Positions 1-13,100 of a DNA stretch of 64,000 nt are shown here, in pieces. The position numbers and the translations under genes are program-made. Source of the stretch: Branchiostoma belcheri (lineage: Eukaryota > Chordata > Leptocardii > Amphioxiformes > Branchiostomatidae); assembly GCF_001625305.1 (NCBI RefSeq), contig NW_017802991.1:211906-275905 (forward strand), given 5' to 3'. The notes under the pieces were generated by a model. It ran no database searches and was not told the origin of the DNA. It worked only from the letters and a program-made list of their open reading frames with translations. The first letter of the stretch is position 1. Each line of letters begins with the position of its first letter.

Positions 1-1111
1 ATCTACAAAATAGTAAGTACTTTGCATACTAGATGCCATGGGCATGCTGTATAGTTGTAGTGGGTAGGATTACAGCTTCACCTTCAGGATACTTTGCTTC
101 TCTCTCTGATATACAATTTACCTCAGAGATTGTCTAGCAATGCTTGTTACATACCTATACTCGCCCTATAAATAGTTTTGATTTTTTTTAAAATCAATGA
201 AAATAAATGAGCTTTGTCTCATTTGTCATGAGTGATATTCTAAAACTTTTCCACATTACAGATGTGGTATATTTTGTATTTCACAAGTCTCATTTCTTGA
301 TTTGATGACATTGTGATTAGGTAGTGTGTGCATGTATGTTACCACTTATATTTTGTATGCCCTATGGACCAGACCAATTGGTATGGGTGGACTGAACAGT
401 TGATTTACGGTCTAAATTCTTTAACATCTGAAATTTGAAACAACTTAGATATTAAATGTAAAAACTAGAAAAGCTTTAAAAAAAAGACAGGCCCAGCCTC
501 AAATAAGAGATGAAGGCCTTGTCAACCTGGAAGTGATTTTTGCCATATCTCAGCAATCCTTGATCCCCAACTTCAATAGTTTACGTTGCCAGAGCCTCTG
601 TAGCACAATCCTGGTAAGTTTGAAGGTCCAGGTGCTTTTCAATTTTAAACGGTAATAAAAAAAATTGACATGCATGAAAGACCCCACTGTGCAATCCGTG
701 ACTGGAACTACCTGATCTACATAATTTATTCAGTTGTAAGAACAGTATATTTTTCTTTCATTTGTAAAGAGCTCATTCAGAGTTTATACTCAGTATATTA
801 TACATAATTTATTAGTGTTGTTAGTATGTAATCTGACTGCCAACCTCCTCCCTTCCAACTTGTATCCTACTAAAGGTTTAGCATAACAGCATCAAAACTG
901 TATTCTTGAGTTTTATGAATTGGAAACTCTCGAAGGTCATGGATGAAATGTACAAAATTTAGTGTATTGCCTTCATCATGTAAACTCATTGGTATGTTTT
1001 GTTTGACAAATGTTCATGTGAATTTTCTTGCTGATTACGTGCCTAACAGTTGCAAATTATAGTCATGTGCTTGGGATGTCTTAATAAAATGTATATTTCC
1101 TTTTTTTCCAG
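1..1111. other. Presumed intron of ATP13A3-like gene
   Basis: AT-rich sequence with no supported exon or repeat. A gtaagt at 13-18 could be the donor of the exon just upstream, but only about 12 bases precede it, too few to test. Confidence 0.4.
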
Positions 1112-1158
1112 CCATGATTGGCTTCACATTTACTGTGGCGTGGATGGCCCTGGATGGG
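1112..1158 (+). CDS. ATP13A3: ATP13A3-like exon a (M3 segment)
   Basis: A pyrimidine-rich acceptor ends at 1111 and a gtaagt donor begins at 1159. The exon starts with two bases of a split codon and then reads [13 protein letters not shown] near its end, matching the M3 region that precedes the VPPALP exon. The preceding exon is not in the window. Confidence 0.75.
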
Positions 1159-4100
1159 GTAAGTGAAATGTTGCAGCTTTTTGCTACCTTTCCTCACTTC
1201 AAGACATACTTGATAATTTCACATCAGCTCAGGACCGACAGAAGATATTCTGTAGGAACTACAATTTTAATATGAACCAAAATAGAGTCTTAGATACAGT
1301 AGACTAGGATGTTCCCCACAAAATTAATATTTGTGTTACTAAGAGTTTTATAATAAGGCCATGTTGATTTGATTATATGGATGACATCCTCCGGGAACCC
1401 CAAAACTGATGCGCGCGTGCGAATAAAAAAAAAGTTTTGCAAAAAAAAAAGTTGCTTTCACTATGAAATCTACGTCGTGGTCAAGAAGGTGGAACAAATG
1501 GCACAGAATATGTTACGGCGAATAATCTACTCTTCGAATTCTTTTCTTTACATTTTTGTCCTTTATCCTTTGATTTTGGTATTCTACGACATTGGTATCG
1601 TTTCTAAATGTTTTCCTTGCAACTTATGGTATATTTTTGCTCATTTAGCAACTGTTTTGCACGATTTACAGTATGGTTGAAAACTTTTTTTTTTGGGAAA
1701 CGGCCGAAAATTCATGCGCGCGCGGATGTCATCCATATAATCAAATCAACATGGCCTTAGGCCATGTTGATTTGATTATATGAAAAAAGTTTTCAACCAT
1801 ACTGTAAATCGTGCAAAACAGTTGGTAAATGAGCAAAAATATACCATAAGTTGCAAGGAAAACATTTAGAAACGATACCAATGTCGTAGAATGCCAAAAT
1901 CAAAGGAAAAAGGACAAAAATGTAAAGAAATGAATTCGAAGAGTAGATTATTCGCCATAACATATTCTGTGCCATTTGTTCCACCTTCTTGACCACGTAG
2001 ATTTCATAGTGAAAGCAACTTTTTTTTTTTGCATAACTTTTTTTTTATTCGCACGCGCGCATCAGTTTTGGGGTTCCCAGCGGATGTCATCCATATAATC
2101 AAATCAACATGGCCTAAGTAAAAATCTAAGTTGTCAGTATCAGAATATGATTAATATCACCATCAGAATTAAGATGGTCACCATGTAAGGCTACATGTAC
2201 AATATATGTAAAAGTACTTAGTTGAATGTAAAAGATGTTTTCCTTTTTTGAGGCTGTATTCATCACAGTCACAAAGACAACTTCACAATGAACAAATCCA
2301 CAAAGCATCTGGTTAACATCATTTGGCGTTGTGGAATTTTTCCAATCACATTCTGCAAAAGTTTCACTACATTTCAACATCTACAATTATACATGGCTTG
2401 TACATGTACATGTCACTCAACATTTTCTACCTGTTACAACAAAATTGCAATCAAAAGAAGCAGACTTATCATTGAACAGAGAAGAATATTGATGTTGACA
2501 GCTGAATTTTCTTTGTACCAAAAACAGGAAAAAACAAGGAAAGGCATTTTTGGTAAATTGAATGCAGTAAGTTCATTGTAGATGTTAAGTTTACATGCAT
2601 GCTGTCAAGCACTCACAATTTCTTTTGACATTGTCTTTTCCTTTGTTACATGAAGGAATCAGTTGGAGAGATCTTCCTGGAGGCGCTGGACCTCATAACC
2701 ATCTGTGTTCCTCCTGCTCTGCCCTCAGCCCTCACCATTGGCATCATTTATGCCCAGAGGAGACTTAAAAAGCAAGGAATTTTTTGCATAAGCCCTGAGC
2801 GAATCAACATCTGTGGTCTGCTGGACATGGTGTGTTTTGATAAGACTGGGACCCTGACAGAAGATGGGCTGGACCTGTGGGCAGTGGTACCAACCAAGAA
2901 TAACAGGTACATGTAGTCTGCCTTTTCATTATGAGTCTGCCCTTTCATATTTCATTAACAGATCATTAGGAGCAGGACTAGAGACTGTTGATGTTTAGGA
3001 TGTTGTATTTAGTAATAGTTTATGTACTGTGTATTTGTTATGTGTATTTTTATGTGTATCCAGGAAATGGCATGAGTTGTAATTACTGGACAGGTTAAAT
3101 AGATAAATTGCATTGAAATATAAAGTCTACTTTCATAATACCTGCCACTAACCATAACACCACCAAAAAACAAACAATGACTTAATTTAAAGGCATTAAC
3201 TAACTGCTGCTTCAATAATTTCTCAGGTATCTTGAAAGTTCATCTGTGTTGGTAGACGTCATTATGCTTTAAACTGTGATTAAACACGATCATGACATGT
3301 TTTTATGTTGACACAATTGAAAACCGACTTGGAGCGTTAAAAGTTTGCCAGTATCTTGTTTGTTCCTAATAGTATGTACATGCATTTACATTTGCCACTG
3401 TTCGTGGATTGGTAATTTGCAGCAAACCATTCCAAAAGCCTGTAGGTTGTTTTGGAGCAAACTGATCAATATAAATATTAATGCTGGTGTCCGAGTCTTT
3501 ATGACTGTTGTAGAATACATCATTTCATCTGCATACATGAAAATATCACAAGACTGGAGACATTCAGGCAAACTGTTTGGATTGGTATCACAATGAAAAA
3601 TTACCATGAACATGGTGGTGTTATGAAAGTAGATGTTACCTGTATTTGATTGTGCTTTTAGTCATTAAAATGCTTAGTAGTATTAAGATGATGAACTTTT
3701 TTTCATAAATAGCAGAGTCTATAATTTAGCCTGCATATTTAGTAGCAGTGTGAACATTTGCCACCTGTACATACATGTAGAAAGAACAAACTGTAAAGAG
3801 GTGTTTAATTAAGTGCTCTACCCACAGTTTTGCACCTGCCATTCAAGATGTATCCCAACTGCCTTTGGGGCCATTCCTCACTGCCATGGCAACCACTCAC
3901 TCCCTAACTGTGATTGGTGGAAACCTATCAGGAGACCCTCTGGACCTCAAGATGTTTCAAGCTACAAAATGGGTACTACTCATCACTGAACTACGAATGA
4001 CTCAACATCGCTTTTCTTACCTTGCAGCTTATCCTAATGTTTCCTTGCTTACAAACATATTTGAAAGATTTTGGAAACTTAAATGCAGTTCCAGAACAAG

Positions 4101-7100
4101 GTGATAGTGGGCCAAAACTTACGTTGTACGTTTATTCCGAGTACATGCAAAATCTATCTAATGTCCAAAAGTTGTGATCCTAGCATACATGTAACTACAT
4201 GTATCAGTGCTCTTCCACTGCAAAAAAGTACCATAAGAAGCTGAGAGGGAGGCCAAAATCAAAGGTCTCATCACGAGCTAGCCACCTACCTAGTTTTATG
4301 ACAATCCATCCAATAAAGCTTCTACGTAATAAGTATTATATCATCATATAGCCAGGTGGTATTGACTATTAAATCAGAAGCCCCCATTTCATATTGATTA
4401 TGACACCATAATGTCACAGCATGATAGAAGTATTGCAAAATCATCCCAAGTGTGCTTTATTTCACAAGTGTGCTTTGTTGCAGAATAATGCACACTTGAG
4501 AGTAACCAGCTTGGTGCATACTACAAATGTTGCTGCAATAAATAGATCTACTGCATGCATTTTTCTGCATTACCTGCCATTTTAAATGTTTTGTTAGACA
4601 CTACGTAGGTTTTAAAGAAGGAATTCATGTTCACTTGTTTCTGTTTCTGTAGGAGTTGGAGGAACCAGGCAGTGAAGAGAGCACTAAGTTTGACATGTTG
4701 GTGCCGACTGTAGTTCGACCTCCACAAACCATGGTCCTGCTTCATTCTCCTGATAAAAGAGAGGTGCTAAACAGATACATGTACTGTTTGTGTTTTCAAA
4801 CTTACACATTTTTCAAAACCAATGCAGGGATTGTCACAGACTTTGTATACCAGGTTCAAAATTATAATTTGTCAGGTATTACAATTTTAGACTAGAAAGG
4901 CAGACATTTGCTTTGGAGCAAATGTAGCGGATGGCTTCACCCCATTTTACGACATGGCAGGGAAAGAAGGAGAAACACAAGGGAAAATAATTCTTTACAT
5001 TGATATAACTATAGTATGAAGTGACAACCGTTAGATAGCTACCACCTACATTATTGGTTAGGATTTTTAATTGCACAATGCAAACTGCTGATTTTCAAGA
5101 TAAAAAGAAGCGTTTATGCCCCGCATTCCAATGCTGGAGCAGGAAAGCTTGACATACTTACCAAAACACTTGAATAAAGTTCATACTGTCAATATGGCAT
5201 GGCTTTGTACAGGTGTAATTGAGTTAACCTAATCAAACTCTAACAACCAATCAGCAAGAAGAATACAGGAAAGCTGCATGCCTATTGGTTGCTTGCTCTG
5301 CATGCCATTCTGATGACTCATGCCCAAATATGGTAACACACTGCTATAATTATAGTACATTTTCTATAACAAAACCAAAAGGCTCAAATAAAACCATTTT
5401 AAAAGCCTGTATCACAAAAATGAAAAATACACCTGGGGGTATTTGCCCACTCTACATTCTTGCCTAAAATTTCATGTTATTTGGCCTAAAAATGAAGGAG
5501 TTGAATCGATTTAAAGACATGGCAGGAGAAGGAGGAGGAGAAGGAGGAGAAGAAACATGCGGAAAAACAATATGTCTTCACCACATAGTGGTGAAGCCAT
5601 AAAAAGAATATTCAAAGTATACAAAAAATGTATACTTTGAATGTATGATCAAACTGATAAATGTTGAGAGAATGCAGCAGATTCTTTGTTTTTCCATTGT
5701 TTTTTTAATGATTGTTAATTAAAAGCTATTGATATATGATTTAAAAAGTTGCCCTCTGTTTTCAGCACCCGTATGAGGTGGGAATTCTTCGTCAGTTTCC
5801 GTTCTCCTCCAGTCTTCAGCGCATGAGTGTGATGACACGTACCCTGGGGAGTGACCACATGGTGGTGTACACTAAGGGTGCACCAGAGATGATCATCCAG
5901 CTCTGCAAGCCTCACACCAGTATGTGTTTTCCTCGGTTTTGGGGCTATGAGGCCACACCAATTTAATTTCTTGGTTAACGGATTTGCCCGCTTCATTTTT
6001 TTCTGATTTGCAAATAATAAAAATTCAGAATCAATTGCAAAATGCTCATATTTTGCCCAGTTGAAAACAGTCCTTTTTTCACACTAGTTGTTGCAGTTAT
6101 TCTGTCTTTCAATGCAGTGGTATCATTAAAAGTTCAAAATTCGTTGTTTAAATTTTGAACCAGCCTGGTGTGTTGACTTCATGGCTGCTTTTGTACCATT
6201 TTAGGCCATAATAGGATGCCTAGGCCAGTTTTTATTTTTTATTTTTTGGCCCGCCCGCTCCATTATTTTTCTAGAAAAATCCGTTAACCAAGAAATTAAA
6301 TTGGTGTGGCCTGAATTGAAAAATTTGAATTTCTGTCAGGCATTCCAACTCAACATGCTTTTATGATCGCTAGTGCATTCATACATGTACTATATGGACC
6401 TAATTTGCATAATAAGTGCAAAGACAGTTAGGTTTCTGAATTCTTCTTGTAACCGTAGTTGAAACACGATCTTTAACATGATATGATTTTGATGTTGATT
6501 GTTGAAATTCTTAACGCCTTTTACTGTTTCAGTTCCAGCTGATTTCTATGAAGTTCTAATGACGTACACAGAAAGTGGCTTCAGAGTTATTGCTTTGGCA
6601 TGCCGGCCTTTGGAAAACAAAGTCAGGTTTTTACAGGCACAACGGATGGAAAGGTAAGATACAGAAGTTACATACTGTAATGGGGCCAATTCATGTTGGA
6701 TTTTACATGTACATGTAGGTGAAGTGACCTGATTCCCATTGTGAATACATAACGTGTGTCAACGTGGTCCAATGTTCTGTCTTTTCCATCCAATCTGTAT
6801 CAATTTGCTAACATTTTAACTTGGGATGGAATGATGGTGGGCATTAGGAGTGATGTACATGTATTTGTGACAATATCACAGTTAATTTATGCAATGTATT
6901 ATGCACAATGCCAATTCAGGACTCATCACTGTGCATGTGGTCTTTGCATCTGGATTTCAAATAGATGTGCATGTATGTACACAGAATATTTTTTTCTGAA
7001 CATACAGGAATGAAGTAGAGACTGACCTAACATTTCTGGGCCTGATGGTTATGCAAAATGCTCTCAAACCTGAAACCACACCCATCATTCACCAACTCAG

Positions 7101-10100
7101 GGAGGCCAACATCAGAACTGTCATGGTAACAGGTAAGGTAACCACACCCATCATTTACAACATCAGAACTGTCATGGTAACAGGTAAGGTAACCACACCC
7201 ATCATTTACAACATCAGAACTGTCATGGTAACAGGTAAGGTAACCACACCCATCATTTACAACATCAGAACTGTCATGGTAACAGGTAAGGTAACCACAC
7301 CCATCATTTACAACATCAGAACTGTCATGGTAACAGGTAAGGTAACCACACCCATCATTTACAACATCAGAACTGTCATGGTAACAGGTAAGGTAACCAC
7401 ACCCATCATTTACAACATCAGAACTGTCATGGTAACAGGTAAGATTACTTTACAAAGCTATACGTAACAGTTTTAGATTATAGGTTAAGTATATGTTTGT
7501 GGCGTCTGTGTGGTGTAGTGGATAGAGCAAGCAAAAGCACTGTCAAGCAAAAGACCCAGGTTCAATCCCCAGGGTTGGACCAAGACATGTCCGGACTTGC
7601 ACCCAGACGTTGTGCCCTTGGGAAACGCACTTAACACACATTTCCCCCTCAGTTAGAGGGATCCTGGGCCCTACTAGGGTTTGGGTTGGCGTTATAGGAA
7701 GAGCATCCAGCCGTAAAAAATCTTGCTTCAAAAAAAGACTTGTACTTGGTGCAAGCACGTCTAACTCCCGGTTGGGGAAGAATGACGTTAAATTTGGTTT
7801 TAAAAAAAAATATGACGCAAGCAGTTGGAAAGTGTAGACTGGTTATATTTTGAAACAGGAGACAACATCCTGACAGCTGTGAGTGTAGCGCGGGAGTGTC
7901 GGATGGTTTGTCCTGGTCAGCAGGTGGTAGAGGTCACGGCTCTTCCTCCTACCGACAGCACCCCTCCCAACATCACCTACACAGTCTCCACTAAACACAT
8001 GGAGCCTCAAGAGGAGATAAAGGGGGGAGAGATTGCTGTACAAATGGTAAAGATATTTTGGATTATGTTATTATATTATCAACAAAATTCTTCACATCTT
8101 CACATGATGTTAAAACACCATAAGCTTTCATACATTTCAAATGATCCTTTCATTTTGTTATATGTTTTTTAATGTCATAATTTTTACTGTAAATTCACTT
8201 TATGTTTGTGGTAGCAAAAGTTTGTGGTCTGAGAAAAATGGACGTTTTCGTAGAGCTACATGTACGTGTAACTGTTATACGTTTGCAATGGCAACGGGTG
8301 CAGCAAGAAGAATTTTGTTCACAGTAATGATAAGTTCGCTGTACAGACTGAGGTTATCACAGAAAAAATAAATCCTACTAACTAAATGCTGTTTTATTGC
8401 ATGGCTGTCAGCAGGAAGATACAGTGGATGTGGATGACTCAGGTGACCAGTTCCACTTTGCTGTGAGTGGGAAATCATTTGCCATCATCAGGAAGTACTT
8501 CCCACATGTTCTACCCAAGGTACTGGCTCAAATCACCAACAATATATTAGATAAATTTGTGCTTTTGATTTGAACAGTTTTTGTTTGATTGACATGTATT
8601 TGATCCCGATGAATGTCCACAGTGACTGCAATTCGATGTTTTTCTGTTCGTTAAATGTACAGATTACATAAACTCATATTCCTAATTCGACTTGACAAAC
8701 CTTCCATCGAAAAGCATATCTGTTCCTTTATCTCTACTATAACTGAAAAGCGAGAAGTTGAATTTATGTAATGATAGCTAGTTTTATTTTGTATGTATCT
8801 TTTCAACATGTCTTGTTTTGACCTGTACTTAGCCCAGTGTGGCAAAAATGTGCAATAAAGGTCGTCATTCATTCATTAATTTTGGTGCCTGCAAATTATG
8901 TAGGATTAAAATGCCTAAGTGCCCTGGTTAGAAGAGATTGTGCTGAAAAAACTTTTATTTTGCTAATGACATATACATTCAATTTTAACATGTATAACAG
9001 ATGCCATAAGTTACATTGTATTCATACCCTTGCCAACCAAGTACAATTACAGTGAATGATTTTGTTGTCATCTGTAACTTTATTTGAGCTAGTCTTAATT
9101 TTCTCAAGATTCACTGTTTACTATAATTTTAATTTTGTCTTAGACCGGAACATTATGTAAAAATTGATGATTAAATGGTGACTGTAATTATTTGAATTTT
9201 CAGTTGGCTGTAGGTGGCACAGTTTTTGCCAGGATGTCCCCAGACCAGAAGACACAGCTCCTGGAGGTATACCAGGATTTAGGGTGTGTAACTGTTATAA
9301 GTCATTCAGCTGTGACAGCAGTGGTTTTTGTCTAAATTTGTAGATTTGTTCATAAGCATTCAAAATTTTTCAAAACCTGATTTATTTCTAGGCCACAGCG
9401 ACTTAATTTTTTGGATGACATCCTCCAAAGACCCCCAAACTAGTGCGCGCAGGCAAATAAAAAAAGATCCGGCCAAAAATAAAAATGCTACTAAACCACA
9501 GGAATACAAAGCTGGTATTGTGAATGTACGTCAGGACATGGTGATGTATTCGACAAGCCGGCACATGCTGTTTTTTTTGCGGAGTTTATGAATAGGCATT
9601 GTAAGTATGTACTGAGGTCTTGAGTCGTGGAGCTTCAGCAGCCTGGGTGCCATCCTCCATAGTTACCACCGGCTCTGTATAATATTGTCACTAGGTACCA
9701 TACAATACCCAGGCCTAGAGCCAGGCCAGAGCCTTGGAGGACATGATCTTTTTTTTCTTCTTTTTTTCTGAAAATAGGTGAAAATCAATGTGCGCGCAGA
9801 TGTCATCCATAAAATTAAGTCGTTGTGGCCTTACGGAGGTTTAAGTGTATAAATGGAAGTGTAAAAAACAATTTTTTATGTTAACTCAATATTACCCACA
9901 TGTTTATAGTGATAGAGGGTTGCACACGTTTGTGTGATACTGGATCTGATACATGAAAAATCTTAGGCTTTATTTATAAAGGCTTCTACTATCATGGAAT
10001 ACCCAGCTATGCTCCCCTAACCTATCGTAAGATGCCTTACGGTGTTTGTGACCATGCTTTATGTGTTCACCATTGTACCCACTATTCTCAAACCTATGAT

Positions 10101-13100
10101 GTACGAGTATTGTGCAATGTGCTGTATGTGACCAGGGCATTAGGAAACATGACCTACAGAATCTGATGTAGGAAGTTTTTAAGGAGCTGACATGTTTGAT
10201 GCAGCTATAGTCATCAAAAGGCTGGCTAGTGGCTGCTTCAGGACAAGACTTCTAAATACATGACTTAAGGCTTTTGTTGAAGGGTCAAGTTAGGGTTGCA
10301 GTAGAAACTACATTTTGTTATTATATTTGTATTGTAGTTTACATGTTCATTTTTACCTCCATGAAAATGCCTGACGTGAATGTGAAGTGACCAGTATTGA
10401 CTGAGGCCTACATATACGTCCATGCTTGTTGTCGTAAATGTCTTTATTTCATTTTCTTCTATATAGGCACTATGTTGGCATGTGTGGTGATGGTGCAAAT
10501 GATTGTGGGGTAAAACTTTAATTTGTTTTTTCTATTAAGATTTTATTTCATGTAATGTTACATGTACAACATGTGTATCCAGTATCCTGTTTATAAAATT
10601 AATGACAATCATATTTGTTTTATGATTACCCAAGACCAGTCTATCTGGGCTGCTTTTTCCAACAATATAATTATATAATAAGTTAAACCAATGTTTCAAC
10701 ATGAACATTAAGGTTTTTCCTGGTTGCATTAATTGGAGTTTACCAATTATTTTGTGTTTATCTCACTTGTGCTAGTTAAGCCACAGCAAGTATATGGATG
10801 ACATCTTTTGATCTGCAGACTCCAAATTTGTTACTTTTCCAATGGTCCATTATTTTGATTGTTAAAGGTACATGTATATGTTTTGACATGCTCTGGTACC
10901 AATGGTGTTTAGAGCATTCAAAAATGGTGGTAACTGCAGCGTTTCTTGATATTTCATGACAGAGGGCTTGAAATACCTGGTTTCCCAGCTGTGCTGAACA
11001 GCCATAATCACCTCTTAAGTCTATATGTCTATTAAATATTAAATATTCAATAGTAATTGTGTACATGTAACATGTTACTTCTTGACTAGGCTCTGAAGCG
11101 GGCCCATGCTGGGATCTCCCTGTCAGAGCTGGAAGCCTCGGTTGCGTCACCCTTCACCTCCAAGAAGAACGACATTCAATGTGTTTTGACACTCATCAGG
11201 TATTATTTAATTGAACTTGTCATTTGCCCAGTTGATTACTAATAAAGAGAAACAAACGCCTTATATTATTGAGGACATGTCAAGATATAACAGTTATGCT
11301 TTGAAATAATTACAAAATGGCACTATTCTTTTTTTACCATCCTATTACATTAAGTATCAGGTGCACCATAGGCCTTGTGAAATGATTTCATAATATTTTA
11401 TTTCTCCTAGTAAGCTACTAGGTATACTATTTTTATTTAGTGCCTAGTTACCTAGCAGCTTACTAGGAGAAATAAAATATTATGAAATCATTTCACAAGG
11501 CCATGCCATCCCAAACTTCCCACTTCCTTTTTGCCTGATTCGAAAGATTTAAACTACCTTCAGGCTGCTGCATTGTAGTTATAATAATTCCCTGAGTGTG
11601 TTTCATTTTGATTTGTATTTGATTAGCTTCTTCAGTTTGTGGTAAGGTTGTCATCTGGCTGTTACATGTATTTCACAACTGAAAAGAATAATAATTATTA
11701 TTAACAGGGGGTGCCCTAATTCCGACCTATGTTCCATGCAAACGCACAGACCTTTGGTAATAGTTTATCTGACCAAAAACCCGCGCAACATGAGATATAA
11801 TATTGACAGATAAAGATCACAACTATTAAAGCTGTACAGCTGTGTATTTCACTTGAGTGTAGCGCCTTGCACCCAAGCGTAATGGCTCACGAAACGTACG
11901 GCAGGTTTTTGGTCATTTTGCCGGTGGAACGTTCTATCGCAACAGGGGTGCCCTAATTCCGATCTATTGTTTAACACAGGTCGATCTGAGAAGAGAGTTT
12001 AGAAATTATAATACACAAATTATGACTAAAACAATCTACAACTGTTTTTCTGTCCCAAACAAGTCCTCTTTTTACGATTACGCGACTTGCTCCAAAGTGG
12101 CTGTTTGAAAAGCAAAACCTGCATTTTTGACACGCTCGTCAACCCCCGAACAAGCGTCGAATTCACACAGATTTTTCACTCGTCTGTTGTTGGAGTGTAG
12201 GAACTAAAACAAACTTTGTGAGCTTACCGATATCAACACAAAAACATTGTCCATTCTTGTGATTATTTTTAGGCACGTGCTCCCATGCATAACGCCGCAA
12301 CAAGGATTTTTCAAACTAGTTCGGTATTAGGGATGGGTCGGAATTAGGGCACCCCCCGTTACATGTAACGGTACATGTAAGGATTAAAACATTGCTGTTT
12401 TCTTGTACGCATACCTGCATTATTTCTGTCTTAGTCCCATGTACATGTATTTCAATTGCAATTTTAATTAAAAGAAACAATAATTATTTTTGCACCACAA
12501 GACAGTGATTATGGGTACCTAAATATATGTACAGGGAGGGTCGCTGTGCTTTGGTGACCTCTTTTGGTGTCTTCAAGTTCATGGCTCTCTACAGCATGAT
12601 TCAATTCATGTCAGTTCTCATCCTGTATGGAGTAAGTAACATCAGATTCTATTTTTTTAATCATATTTTTCATATATAAACAAATAGATACACCAGATCT
12701 AGACACAATTTGGCAGTTTTATGCTATGCAAACAATAACTTACAACAGAGATTATGATATACTGGACACAACTTTTTGTACCGAGTTTACTATTTTTCAT
12801 AATATTATAAAACAAAATCATAAAAACATAAAAATACATGTCTATAATAATGGTTGTTGTGTGCTATATTTTATGCAAATCTCTATTAGTTAACATAGAT
12901 CCACCAGCTTACAATGTACATACAAAATGTATATCCACCAAAAACAGATCCATTAGGCAGCACTCACATACACAGAATGTGGGAAATGAAATATGAAGCA
13001 AAAAACAACAACAATGATTTAAAGTAGATTCCTGATCGAGAATTATAGTACGAAATACAAGGGAGACGGAATTGAATTAAAAACTAAAATACACTCAGAA

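Noticed and set aside
1..12. End of an upstream ATP13A3-like exon before gtaagt at 13
   Set aside because: Only 12 bases precede the donor-like word, too few to test the reading frame or homology.
7501..7580. tRNA gene on the + strand (A and B boxes)
   Set aside because: The internal promoter boxes are good but no cloverleaf with paired acceptor stem forms, and the body matches a second copy at 47566; it is a SINE.
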